DNA of 64,000 bases from Brumimicrobium sp051745635 (GTDB lineage: Bacteria; Bacteroidota; Bacteroidia; Flavobacteriales_D; Crocinitomicaceae). Below, one piece after another: positions 34,210 through 43,159 of this stretch. The number at the start of each line of letters is the position of its first letter. The stretch's first letter is position 1. The notes below the pieces were generated by a model. The model was not told where the DNA came from. It worked only from the letters and a program-made list of their open reading frames with translations, and made no database searches. The DNA is taken from the NCBI GenBank assembly GCA_051745635.1, contig JBNJEH010000001.1:90388-154387 (forward strand). Direction: 5' to 3'. Position numbers and translations under genes: made by a program.

Positions 34210-36348
34210 ATGGATATAGGAATCAAAAAGTCCATCACTATTGGAGGTAAGGATATCTCTGTAGAAACCGGTAAAATGGCGAAACAAGCCGACGGTTCAG
34301 TAGTGTTACAAATGGGCGACACAGTGATGTTGGCAACAGTAGTGTCAGCAAAAGAAGCAAAAGAAGGGATGAATTTTTTCCCTCTGACGGTAGATTACCG
34401 TGAAAAGTTCGCTGCGGCGGGACGAATTCCAGGAGGATTTCTGAGAAGAGAAGGGCGCCCTACGGACCTGGAAATTTTAGTGATGCGTTTAGTGGATAGA
34501 GCACTTCGTCCGCTGTTTAATGATGATTATCTGTCGGAAACGCAGGTCATGATTCAACTCATGTCTTACGACGATGAACATTTGCCTGATGCTTTGGCTG
34601 GATTTGCGGCCTCTGCAGCGATTGCAGTTTCTGATATACCGTTCAACGGACCAATGTCTGAAGTGCGCGTGGCTCGAATAGATGGAGAATTTATTGTTAA
34701 TCCACTGCGCTCCGAACTGGAAAAAGCAGATATGGAAATCATGATGGCCGGTACGTTGAAAGATGTCGTTATGATTGAAGGTGAAATGGAGTTCATTCAG
34801 GAAGCTGAATTAGTGGAAGCGATTAAAGTCGGACACGAAGCGATTAAGAAGCAATGTCAATTTCAGTTGGATTTAGCGGCAGAAGTACCGTCGTCATCTC
34901 CAAAGCGGGAATATCATCACATGGATACGAACGAAGAAATTGAAAAGCAAGTTCACGATTACGCTTACGAAAAGTGCAAAGAAATTGCACGACAGGGAAA
35001 TCCAAGTAAAGCTGACCGAACCGAGGCTTTTGAATCGATTAAAGAGGAGGTAGAGTCACAATATACCGAGGAACAACTCGAAGAGGTGGGTGAATTTATC
35101 GGAACCTACGTTCGAAAAACGATGAAAGAAGCGATTCGCGACGTGATGCTGAATGAAAAAATTCGACTGGATGGCCGTGAATTTAACGAGGTGCGACCTA
35201 TATGGTGTGAAACGGATTACTTACCCATGGTGCATGGTTCAGGTGTGTTCACGCGAGGAGAAACGCAATCGCTGACGACGCTTACCTTAGGTGGTAAACT
35301 GCAGGAGCAAATGATCGATGCGGCGACTTATCAGGGAACAGAAAGCTTTATGTTGCACTATAACTTCCCGCCATTTTGTACGGGAGAAGCTTACCCAATC
35401 AGAGGGGTTTCTCGGCGTGAAGTCGGACACGGTAACCTGGCGCACCGAGCGCTGAAACGCGTTTTGCCCGATGATAATCCCTACACCATTCGCCTGGTAT
35501 CGGAAATTTTAGAATCGAATGGTTCGTCTTCGATGGCTACCGTTTGTGCTGGTACATTAGCACTGATGGATGGTGGTATTCCAATCAAGGCGCCCGTAAC
35601 GGGAATTGCAATGGGACTCGTCATGAACGATGAAGGTCAATATGCGATTCTTTCAGATATTCTCGGAGATGAGGATCACCTTGGAGATATGGACTTTAAG
35701 ATAACGGGTACGGCCGAAGGAATTACGGCTTGTCAGATGGATATCAAAGTTGAAGGGCTTCCTTATGAAGTTTTGATCGAAGCGCTGGAACAAGCGAAAG
35801 ATGGTCGCCTTCATATCCTGGATAAGATTACGGAGACGATTCCCGAACCGCGGAAAGAACTCAAACCAAATGCGCCGCGCGTAGAGAAGTTCCGCGTACC
35901 TAACGAAGCAATTGGTGGAATTATCGGACCTGGAGGTAAGATTATTCAACAAATTCAAAAAGATACCGGAGCAACAATCACGATTGACGAAGATCCAGAT
36001 ACTGGTGAAGGCATCGTGCAAATTCTCGCGGAAGGAAAAGATACCATGGACGCTGCGAATAAAGCGGTGCGCGATATCGCATTCCCACCGACTGTTGAAG
36101 AAGGTGCGGAATATGAAGGGAAAGTGAAATCGGTTCAGCCTTACGGAGTATTCGTAGAAATACTTCCCGGTACGGACGGTTTAATTCACGTTTCTGAATT
36201 CGCACACGAGCGCATCAACAAAATGGATGAGGTCGCAAAAGAAGGCGATATGTTGAAGTTTAAGGTGGTTGGACAAGATCCGAAATCTAAAAAATGGAAA
36301 CTGTCTCGCAAGGTATTGCTTCCTAAACCGGAAAGTAAAGAATCTTAA
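34210..36348 (+). CDS. pnp: Polyribonucleotide nucleotidyltransferase (PNPase)
   Basis: This 712-aa 3'-5' phosphorolytic exoribonuclease has two RNase PH domains: the first with FFPLTVDYREKFAAAGRIPG, the second with VHGSGVFTRGETQSLTTLTL, NFPPFCTGEAYPIRGVSRRE and the catalytic SDILGDEDHLGDMDFKITGT. A KH domain (IGGIIGPGGKIIQQIQKDTG) and an S1 domain (GKVKSVQPYGVFVEILPGTD) follow. It acts in mRNA decay and tRNA processing. Length and order are standard. Confidence 0.98.
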   Translation: MDIGIKKSITIGGKDISVETGKMAKQADGSVVLQMGDTVMLATVVSAKEAKEGMNFFPLTVDYREKFAAAGRIPGGFLRREGRPTDLEILVMRLVDRALRPLFNDDYLSETQVMIQLMSYDDEHLPDALAGFAASAAIAVSDIPFNGPMSEVRVARIDGEFIVNPLRSELEKADMEIMMAGTLKDVVMIEGEMEFIQEAELVEAIKVGHEAIKKQCQFQLDLAAEVPSSSPKREYHHMDTNEEIEKQVHDYAYEKCKEIARQGNPSKADRTEAFESIKEEVESQYTEEQLEEVGEFIGTYVRKTMKEAIRDVMLNEKIRLDGREFNEVRPIWCETDYLPMVHGSGVFTRGETQSLTTLTLGGKLQEQMIDAATYQGTESFMLHYNFPPFCTGEAYPIRGVSRREVGHGNLAHRALKRVLPDDNPYTIRLVSEILESNGSSSMATVCAGTLALMDGGIPIKAPVTGIAMGLVMNDEGQYAILSDILGDEDHLGDMDFKITGTAEGITACQMDIKVEGLPYEVLIEALEQAKDGRLHILDKITETIPEPRKELKPNAPRVEKFRVPNEAIGGIIGPGGKIIQQIQKDTGATITIDEDPDTGEGIVQILAEGKDTMDAANKAVRDIAFPPTVEEGAEYEGKVKSVQPYGVFVEILPGTDGLIHVSEFAHERINKMDEVAKEGDMLKFKVVGQDPKSKKWKLSRKVLLPKPESKES

Positions 36349-36366
36349 GGTTTGAGGATTCAAAAT

Positions 36367-36402
36367 AAAAAAAAGCTCGGTTCGTTAGAATCGAGCTTTT
36401 TT
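36367..36402. terminator. Bidirectional terminator after pnp
   Basis: AAAAGCTCG (36371-36379) pairs with CGAGCTTTT (36392-36400), with extra A and T on both sides. Shared with the convergent fabD. Confidence 0.85.
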
Positions 36403-36426
36403 ATTATCAGTGAAATACTTTACTCC

Positions 36427-37311
36427 TCAGGAAATATTGGCGCTCTCCGTAGGGAATTTGCGGTCAATCTTTTTGAATAATCCTTGAAGCACCTTACCTG
36501 GTCCTACTTCTACGACTTGATCACAACCATCTTGAATCATTGCTTTCATTGTTTGCGTCCATTTGACCGGAGCCGTCAGCTGAGCGATGAGGTTTTGTTT
36601 TATGACCTCGGGTTCCACGACTGCCTCCGCATTGACATTCTGATAGATGGGACACTTTCCTTTTTGAAAGGGCGTATTTTCAATGGCTTTGGCCAGTTCC
36701 TCGCGCGCGGGCTCCATCAGTGGTGAATGAAAAGCTCCACCGACAGGTAGTGGCAAAGCGCGTTTAGCACCAGCTTCTTTTGCTTTTTCACAAGCCAGAT
36801 CAATGCCTTTTTTGGAACCTGATATCACGAGTTGTCCGGGACAATTGTAGTTGGCAGGAACCACGATTTCATCAATTGAAGTACAGATGGATTCCACTGC
36901 TTCATCCTCCAGTCCCAGAATAGCGGCCATTGTGGATGGTTCAGCCTCACATGCTTTTTGCATGGCTTTTGCACGCTGTGCTACGAGTCGGAGTCCGTCC
37001 TCAAAAGACAATACATCACTCGCGACGAGCGCTGAAAACTCTCCCAGTGAATGTCCTGCTACCATTTCGGGCTGGAAATCCTCACCCAGCACTTTGGCGA
37101 GAATCACTGAATGCAGAAATATCGCGGGCTGCGTGACATCTGTTTGCTTGAGCTCGTCGGCTGTGCCTTCGAACATAATCGAAGTGATATCAAATCCCAG
37201 AATTTTATTTGCTTGCTCAAAATAATCTTTAGCCAAAGGAGATTGTTCGTAAAGGTCTTTTCCCATACCAATAAACTGTGCTCCCTGACCTGGAAAAACG
37301 TATGCTCTCAT
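36427..37311 (-). CDS. fabD: Malonyl-CoA:ACP transacylase
   Basis: This 294-aa enzyme from the ATG at 37311 (MRAYVFPGQGAQFIGMGKDL) loads malonate on ACP for fatty acid synthesis. The nucleophile Ser88 is in VAGHSLGEFSALVAS, Arg in LRLVAQRAKAMQ, and His in GGAFHSPLMEPA. A longer frame to 37377 adds only unrelated residues. The 156 bp upstream to the next gene hold only its promoter region. Confidence 0.95.
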   Translation of the reverse strand: MRAYVFPGQGAQFIGMGKDLYEQSPLAKDYFEQANKILGFDITSIMFEGTADELKQTDVTQPAIFLHSVILAKVLGEDFQPEMVAGHSLGEFSALVASDVLSFEDGLRLVAQRAKAMQKACEAEPSTMAAILGLEDEAVESICTSIDEIVVPANYNCPGQLVISGSKKGIDLACEKAKEAGAKRALPLPVGGAFHSPLMEPAREELAKAIENTPFQKGKCPIYQNVNAEAVVEPEVIKQNLIAQLTAPVKWTQTMKAMIQDGCDQVVEVGPGKVLQGLFKKIDRKFPTESANIS

Positions 37312-37467
37312 AGTTTTAATTTTTGGGCGAAGATAACAAAGATTTTTGCTGAGTAAAATATTGATCTCTTCAGACACTCAAAAAACTACCTTTTTTTACA
37401 GTTGAGCAGCAATACGCAAAGTATAAACTACCGGTTACTTGAAGATTATTTTCTGCAAACAAAAAAG

Positions 37468-38097
37468 CTAGCGAGACCAGTCAAAAGCAACGGTAGGCTC
37501 GCCGCTGGGGATTTGAACGCGATACGTCGCTTCATCATCGAGGTCGATATAGTCGAGGCGACTCCCTTTCCAGACCAATTGTATATTTTTTGAAGGTGTT
37601 TTCACTTGCAGGCGATCGAAGCCGTAAAACATAAATTGCTCATCACCGACGGCTACTGTAGTCACACCTGAGAGGACTAATGACCATTTTTCGTTCTTAC
37701 CTGATACAGGTTTATGAGTAAATTCGAGTGTCGCGTGATCTGTTAATTTGTCGTAATCTGCTTTGAGCAGTCGATGCGATCCTTCTTCTGTGGGTAATCC
37801 AGCTATAAATAACTGCCCTTCGTGGAGTTCTATTTTATTACAGAAATCAGTTATCGTGGCATAAATTAAGCCGGTTTCAATCGAGGGGATTGCCGCTGAA
37901 GATACTTGAATATCCTTCGACGGATCGTGCAACATGCGCAGGTATGTAGTTATTGCCAGCAACACTCCCGTCACGATTAACAAAAGTATAACGATTAGGG
38001 TAGGTGTGGTATAGTAATGAATGTATAAATACCATGCTGCGAGAACAAAAAAGATTAATACCACAGCTGAAAGCAATAAGGCGACGAACTTTTTCAT
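37468..38097 (-). CDS. Membrane protein of unknown function
   Basis: This 209-aa protein has two N-terminal membrane helices (VALLLSAVVLIFFVLAAWYL and TPTLIVILLLIVTGVLLAIT) and a beta-rich soluble domain of about 140 residues, including HRLLKADYDKLTDHATLEFT and QFMFYGFDRLQVKTPSKNIQ. No known family is recognised. It is divergent from mutS2 over 35 bp with a promoter element (TACATTTG) only 4 nt before the ATG, so its mRNA is likely leaderless. Confidence 0.8.
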   Translation of the reverse strand: MKKFVALLLSAVVLIFFVLAAWYLYIHYYTTPTLIVILLLIVTGVLLAITTYLRMLHDPSKDIQVSSAAIPSIETGLIYATITDFCNKIELHEGQLFIAGLPTEEGSHRLLKADYDKLTDHATLEFTHKPVSGKNEKWSLVLSGVTTVAVGDEQFMFYGFDRLQVKTPSKNIQLVWKGSRLDYIDLDDEATYRVQIPSGEPTVAFDWSR

Positions 38098-38132
38098 ATT
38101 ACAAATGTAAGGATTTCTTAGCTTTGTGCTTC
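38098..38132. promoter_or_regulatory. Compact divergent promoter pair, both probably leaderless
   Basis: The minus-strand TACATTTG (38109-38102) lies 4 nt from the ATG at 38097. The plus-strand TAGCTTTG (38119-38126) lies 6 nt from the ATG at 38133. The two elements are 9 bp apart, so the polymerases cannot bind both at once. Confidence 0.6.
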
Positions 38133-40256
38133 ATGTTGCGCTGCGATCGACAAACATATCAGGATTTGGAATTTGATGCTCTGCTCGAAATGCTAAGTGC
38201 GTTTTGCGTCGGTCCTACTGCCGCGAGGAGATCCAATCGCCTGAGGCCGGTGCGGTCGCAAGAAGAGCTTGTCAAGTTTCTGGAACAGACCAACGAATTG
38301 ACAAATATTCGGAGAGAAGGCGAAACGTTCCCGCGGTTGGAATTTGAGGAACTGAACGAAGAGTTGCGCATGTTGCCGATTCAGAATGCGACGCTTCCTC
38401 AGGAAAGTTTTCAAAGAATTCGCGCGGCGTCTGCATTAGTGAATGCATTGCTCTATTTTTTTAATAAGCGCGAGCTCGAATATCCTCAATTATCCAAACT
38501 TTTGGAACATGTCTACTTCACAAAAGAAGTGATTGAAACAATTGATCAGGTATTTGACAAACATGGTCAAATTAAAGATGATGCTTCTGAGGAGTTAAAA
38601 CTTGTCCGGGAACGCATCGTACTGGTTGAACGAAAAACCAATAGCGTATTTGACCGAACCATACGAAAATACCTGAAAAAAGGTTATCTCAGCGATACCA
38701 AAGAAGCCTTCATGGAAAATAGAAGATTGATGGCAGTATTATCTTCTTATAAAAGACAAGTAGAAGGACAAGTCTTCGGCTCCTCAAAAACGGGGCACGT
38801 GACGTATATCGAACCGGGAGCAACGGTACCTCACAACAAGGAACTGGAACGACTGCGCGATGATGAACGACAGGAAGTTTTTCGCATTCTCCGGCGGCTT
38901 ACCCGCGAATTGGCGAGTCATTTTTCGCTTTTGAAAGCCTATCATCAGCTCTTAGTCAATTTTGACTTCATTAATGCAAAAAGTCGGCTGGCACTCCAGT
39001 TTGATGCCGTTTTACCCGGTATTTCCGACGATCAACACATCGATCTCATAGATGCTTATCACCCCATTTTGCAGTGGAATAACTCGAAAGCGGGTAAAAA
39101 AACTGTTCCGCAGCACATTTCTATGGATCGGGACGCGCGGATGTTGGTGATTTCCGGGCCCAACGCGGGCGGGAAGAGTATTACGCTCAAAACAGTGGGA
39201 TTGTTGCAGTTGATGATACAATGCGGTCTGCTGGTTCCCGTGCACCCCAACAGTAAAATGACCTTTTTTAAGGCGCTGCTCACAGATATTGGCGACAATC
39301 AGTCGATCGTAGATGAGTTGAGTACCTATTCCTATCGTCTCAAGCGAATGCGTCACTTTCTAAACGTCGCCGATGAAGAAACATTATTGTTGCTGGATGA
39401 GTTTGGGACGGGTTCGGATCCCGATTTGGGCGGAGCATTGGCAGAAGTGTTTTTTGAACAACTTTACGAGCAAGGTAGTTTTGGTGTTTTGACAACTCAT
39501 TATGGCAATATAAAACTCAAAGCGGATGAATTAAATGCTGCTACCAACGGGTGTATGCTGTTCGATACGGATACATTACAACCGCTATTTAAATTTTCGA
39601 TGGGGCAGCCGGGGAGTTCGTTTACTTTTGAAGTAGCCCAGATCAACGGCATTCCCCCTCAACTCATTCATCGCGCCAAGGGTAAACTGGACGACCGAAA
39701 GGTGAAAATGGACAGGCTGTTGCACGAACTTCAACAAGAAAAATCGTACTTATCCCGATTGACAAAAGACCATATCGAGGCACAGGAAACAGCCGAATCT
39801 GCCCGCGTGGCTTCCGAAAGCGCCAAAGCATCTTATGAAGAGAAACTGAGCCAGCTGAGAGAGCGCGCCGAATCGACGAATAAATTACTCAATCTGGGTA
39901 AAAAAATGCAGCAATTTATAGACCGGTTCAGGACGAACAGCAAAAAGAAAAATATCAATAGCGAATTGATGCAAGAGGTCAAAAAGTACATTGCACGTGA
40001 AAAAGCTAAAATTGAATCGTTAAAAAAGGAAGAAATTCTGAAGAAAAAGGCGGTTCAGAAGCAGAAAAAACCAACGAAGAAGGCTAAACAATACCACCAG
40101 GGACGCATACGCGAAGGCAGTACGGTAAAGATGATAGCGACGAAACAAAAAGGTGAGGTAGAGCAGATCGAAGGGGATGAAGTCACAGTGCTTTTTGGTT
40201 TTGCGCGCATGAAAGTACAGCGCGACCAGTTAATTTGGATTAAAGACAATAAATAG
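38133..40256 (+). CDS. mutS2: MutS2-family ATPase, without a visible Smr domain
   Basis: This 707-aa MutS-like ATPase starts MLRCDRQTYQDLEFDALLEM. MutS core: LVISGPNAGGKSITLKTVGL (Walker A), LLLLDEFGTGSDPDLGGALA (Walker B/signature), FGVLTTHYGNIKLKA. After it come a long coiled coil (residues about 510-650) and a KOW/SH3-like end, EGSTVKMIATKQKGEVEQIE. Typical MutS2 proteins carry a C-terminal Smr nuclease domain of about 80 residues with LDLRG; none is present here, so nuclease activity is doubtful. MutS2 acts in recombination control or collided-ribosome rescue. cmk follows by 11 bp. Confidence 0.9.
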   Translation: MLRCDRQTYQDLEFDALLEMLSAFCVGPTAARRSNRLRPVRSQEELVKFLEQTNELTNIRREGETFPRLEFEELNEELRMLPIQNATLPQESFQRIRAASALVNALLYFFNKRELEYPQLSKLLEHVYFTKEVIETIDQVFDKHGQIKDDASEELKLVRERIVLVERKTNSVFDRTIRKYLKKGYLSDTKEAFMENRRLMAVLSSYKRQVEGQVFGSSKTGHVTYIEPGATVPHNKELERLRDDERQEVFRILRRLTRELASHFSLLKAYHQLLVNFDFINAKSRLALQFDAVLPGISDDQHIDLIDAYHPILQWNNSKAGKKTVPQHISMDRDARMLVISGPNAGGKSITLKTVGLLQLMIQCGLLVPVHPNSKMTFFKALLTDIGDNQSIVDELSTYSYRLKRMRHFLNVADEETLLLLDEFGTGSDPDLGGALAEVFFEQLYEQGSFGVLTTHYGNIKLKADELNAATNGCMLFDTDTLQPLFKFSMGQPGSSFTFEVAQINGIPPQLIHRAKGKLDDRKVKMDRLLHELQQEKSYLSRLTKDHIEAQETAESARVASESAKASYEEKLSQLRERAESTNKLLNLGKKMQQFIDRFRTNSKKKNINSELMQEVKKYIAREKAKIESLKKEEILKKKAVQKQKKPTKKAKQYHQGRIREGSTVKMIATKQKGEVEQIEGDEVTVLFGFARMKVQRDQLIWIKDNK

Positions 40257-40267
40257 ACGATGAAATA

Positions 40268-40957
40268 ATGGCTCAAAAAATTACGATAGCAATAGATGGA
40301 TGGTCTTCATGTGGTAAAAGTACACTGGCCAAAGACCTGGCAAAAGCACTGAACTATGTCTACGTCGATTCGGGAGCAATGTACCGTGGAGTAACATTGT
40401 TCGCCATGCGTTCCGGTTGGATCAAGGATGAAAAAATCGATGAAGCGCAATTGAGGAGCGCCCTCGAAACCATTGAAATTTCCTTTAATTTAACCGAATC
40501 GGGTCAGCCGGAATTGCTTCTGAATGGTGAAAATGTGGAACGGGAGATTCGATCCCTGGAAGTTTCCCAACAGGTGAGTAAGGTGGCGGCCATAAAAGAA
40601 GTGCGTAGCTTTCTGGTCGATCAACAGCGGCGAATGGGACAATCCGGAGGCGTGGTCATGGATGGTCGGGATATTGGTTCAGTTGTATTCCCCGATGCCG
40701 AATTGAAATTATTTATCACCGCGGCACCTGAAGTTCGCGCCGGTAGACGTTATGATGAATTGAAAGAAAAGGGGCAGGAAGTGTCAAAACAAGCAATCAT
40801 TGACAATTTGAAGGAACGCGATCATCTGGATGCTAATCGCAATGAAAGCCCTTTAATTCAAACCGAGGACGCTGTTGTTATCGATAACACGAACCTCAAT
40901 CGGCAGGAACAGTTGGAAAAAGCAAAAGAACTTGCAAAAAAACGCATTTCTGAGTAA
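40268..40957 (+). CDS. cmk: Cytidylate kinase
   Basis: This 229-aa CMP/dCMP kinase has the P-loop IAIDGWSSCGKSTLAKDLAK, then VYVDSGAMYRGVTLFA. VVMDGRDIGSVVFPDAELKL and the Arg-rich lid AAPEVRAGRRYDEL follow, with DAVVIDNTNL near the end. Full length. Confidence 0.96.
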   Translation: MAQKITIAIDGWSSCGKSTLAKDLAKALNYVYVDSGAMYRGVTLFAMRSGWIKDEKIDEAQLRSALETIEISFNLTESGQPELLLNGENVEREIRSLEVSQQVSKVAAIKEVRSFLVDQQRRMGQSGGVVMDGRDIGSVVFPDAELKLFITAAPEVRAGRRYDELKEKGQEVSKQAIIDNLKERDHLDANRNESPLIQTEDAVVIDNTNLNRQEQLEKAKELAKKRISE

Positions 40958-41033
40958 CGAATGGCGGCAAATTTGTTATACTTGTTAAAACACATTAGGA
41001 TTACCAATGTAAGTCGTAAAACAATAAATAATC

Positions 41034-41114
41034 AGATGTTAGACAATTAGACAATAGATGTTAGACAGTTGATATTAAGAAATCTAACATCTAACATCTC
41101 CAAGTCTAACATCT
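41034..41114. repeat. Cluster of AGATGTTAGA decamers, two direct and three inverted
   Basis: AGATGTTAGA occurs at 41034-41043 and 41056-41065. Its complement TCTAACATCT occurs at 41083-41092, 41090-41099 (overlapping) and 41105-41114. The arrangement can fold into a long cruciform or hairpin in the 245-bp gap between cmk and the transglycosylase. No coding sequence is seen there. Confidence 0.8.
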
Positions 41115-41202
41115 TTTATAAATCTAAGCATCCAATAAGAAAGAATGTTTTAGATGAAAATTTACGACCTATCCTGGTAATCCATAAACACAATATTGGT
41201 CC

Positions 41203-42195
41203 ATGAAGAAATTGAGCGCTGTACTTCTACTTTCTGTTTTCGGTTTATCCCTGGCAGCCAACGCGACGGGAAATGACTCGATCGTAGCGACAGAAAAATG
41301 TTCATGGGCAAAAGATTTAATTCGCGTCAAGCATTTTAATGATTCCCTGCCGGTAACTTACATCGAAAATAATGACGTGTACAGCGAACGCTGGGATCGC
41401 CTGGCACATCCTGTTTTTTGGAAGACGCTGATGACCTTGTCGCCGGACTCCTGTGTGATCAATATCGCAAAAACACGCGAAATTGTTGATCGCATGACGA
41501 TGGAGGAGTGGGATGCCTTCTCGGATGACGAAAAAGAGGCGTTGAGGGATTCTATTCGCACTGCTCACTGTTTGACTGAGGACGATCGGATATTTATGAC
41601 TTCCGGTAAGCGTGATTTCTATGCATTTGATTTGGTGCTGCCTACGGTGTCCAAAGGAATTGAAGTTTTTCGGGAACAAGGCGTAGATCCGTGGTATGCT
41701 CAATCGATTTTACTGATTGAATCTCCGGGGAAGCTGGCACGCTCGAATGTCGGAGCTTACGGCTCATTCCAACTCATGGCGTCCGTTGCACGAAAATATG
41801 GTTTGACCGTCAACCGCAGCATCGATGAACGTAAAGATTTCGAGAAGTCGGCTATTGCGGCGAGTAGACTCATTGCAGAAACCTGTATTCCCGAAGCCAA
41901 AAAAATCTTGCAACGCCACGACCTTTCAATTGATGAAAGTGACCTGTGGTTTCGACTTTTCGTGCTCCACGTTTATCACGCAGGTGCCTACAATGTGGGA
42001 AAAGTAGTGGATAAAATCGATCCTGAGGAGGGGAGTATGGAGTTGATTCAAGATATGTGGGTGACGGAAGCCGGACGGTTTCGGAATGCTTCACAGAATT
42101 ATACGCAACTCGCTTTAGCCGCTATTCTCATTTTTGAAGATATGTTGTGGAAAAGTTGCGACTACGTTGTGATGAATGAAACCTCATCGCTGTAA
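41203..42195 (+). CDS. Lytic transglycosylase (SLT domain)
   Basis: This 330-aa secreted protein has a signal peptide (KLSAVLLLSVFGLSLAANAT). The SLT/goose-lysozyme fold shows the catalytic Glu in QSILLIESPGKLARSNVGAY and the family block GSFQLMASVARKYGL in place of GLMQ. RSIDERKDFEKSAIAASRLI and HVYHAGAYNVGKVVDKI follow. It should cleave peptidoglycan to anhydromuropeptides in the periplasm. The 3' end overlaps the convergent EI24 gene by 12 nt. Confidence 0.9.
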   Translation: MKKLSAVLLLSVFGLSLAANATGNDSIVATEKCSWAKDLIRVKHFNDSLPVTYIENNDVYSERWDRLAHPVFWKTLMTLSPDSCVINIAKTREIVDRMTMEEWDAFSDDEKEALRDSIRTAHCLTEDDRIFMTSGKRDFYAFDLVLPTVSKGIEVFREQGVDPWYAQSILLIESPGKLARSNVGAYGSFQLMASVARKYGLTVNRSIDERKDFEKSAIAASRLIAETCIPEAKKILQRHDLSIDESDLWFRLFVLHVYHAGAYNVGKVVDKIDPEEGSMELIQDMWVTEAGRFRNASQNYTQLALAAILIFEDMLWKSCDYVVMNETSSL

Positions 42196-42939
42196 TTGTT
42201 CCTTTTTCAATTCTTCTTTGCGCGCTTTTCGTCGTTCCATGCGAATGTAATTCAAGGTGCCGACCATCGTTAACAGCACGGGTGCGATGACGACGCCGGC
42301 AAAAGGAATCATCAATAACAACGTAAAGATACCTCCCGTTAATGTCATCTGTAGTGGGTGTCGAAATGCGTATCCCCAGCTCTTCCATACACTGACGTCG
42401 TGACGTTCCAGCGAGTAATCGTAACTGTTGAATCCTGTAAAGAAACCGATCAGGACGGCAGAAATGAAAGGTGTGAGGAAGGTTAACCCGAGTACCCAGG
42501 CAAACATCCACCAGATAAATTTGATGAATAAATACATTAACCCACCGAGTGTCGCGACACCGATTGTCCGGAAGATATCGTTGAAGAACTTTTGCCAGCC
42601 ATCGTCAAATTTCCGACCAGTTTCGCGTTCGTCCACCCGTTGGCTCAGCAATGTGTGGAAAGGAGAGAGCAACGTGATGATTGTGAATTGGTAAATGTAG
42701 ATCGAGAAATCCACAATCCAGCCAAATACGGCATCTACGGCCGTTTGTAAATATGTTCCTACCCAGGGGATATAGCTGATTAAGCCAAGTGTAGAGTTGG
42801 CTGTTGCCAATCCGCGGGTGTACAAGTAAAAAAAGATGGCAATGACGACTCCCGGAATGAAGTACAGCAGATAATTTCCGCGCAGCAATAACCCGATTGC
42901 TTTGGAAATGGAATAATAATGGTCTTTCAATGCATTCAT
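42184..42939 (-). CDS. EI24 domain (CysZ-like) membrane protein
   Basis: This 251-aa protein from ATG 42939 (MNALKDHYYSISKAIGLLLR) has four or more membrane segments. The EI24 features are YFIPGVVIAIFFYLYTRGLA, ITLLSPFHTLLSQRVDERET, and NSYDYSLERHDVSVWKSWGY followed by FRHPLQMTLTGGIFTLLLMI and PFAGVVIAPVLLTMVG. CysZ relatives transport sulfate; Bacteroidota members are uncharacterised. The ATG is 2 nt after the stop of a 55-aa membrane peptide gene, implying coupled translation; longer starts would overlap that gene. Confidence 0.88.
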   Translation of the reverse strand: MNALKDHYYSISKAIGLLLRGNYLLYFIPGVVIAIFFYLYTRGLATANSTLGLISYIPWVGTYLQTAVDAVFGWIVDFSIYIYQFTIITLLSPFHTLLSQRVDERETGRKFDDGWQKFFNDIFRTIGVATLGGLMYLFIKFIWWMFAWVLGLTFLTPFISAVLIGFFTGFNSYDYSLERHDVSVWKSWGYAFRHPLQMTLTGGIFTLLLMIPFAGVVIAPVLLTMVGTLNYIRMERRKARKEELKKEQLQR

Positions 42940-42941
42940 AA

Positions 42942-43109
42942 TTACGGAAAGAATAGCTTTAAAATTAATATGATTACACCGAAAAAAGCAATCGTACCCA
43001 TAAAAAATAATTTTCCGCCGCGATAGCCCTGCATATACCAATACCAACTGTTCAGCGCACTTAGCATAATTCCTCCAATAAAAGCGTATAAATAATACCA
43101 GGGTGACAT
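42942..43109 (-). CDS. 55-aa membrane peptide coupled to the EI24 gene
   Basis: A short frame from ATG 43109 to TAA 42944-42942 encodes MSPWYYLYAFIGGIMLSALN, then SWYWYMQGYRGGKLF and FMGTIAFFGVIILILKLFFP. Two hydrophobic helices flank a basic-Gly turn (YRGGK). The stop is 2 nt before the EI24 start. The aromatic-rich N-terminus and the codon pattern look genuine, and the peptide could be a small partner of the EI24 protein. No family is known to me. Confidence 0.72.
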   Translation of the reverse strand: MSPWYYLYAFIGGIMLSALNSWYWYMQGYRGGKLFFMGTIAFFGVIILILKLFFP

Positions 43110-43159
43110 AGCATCAATGAAATTTACCGTTGCTCAAGAAGATGGTTGTCATTTTTTCC

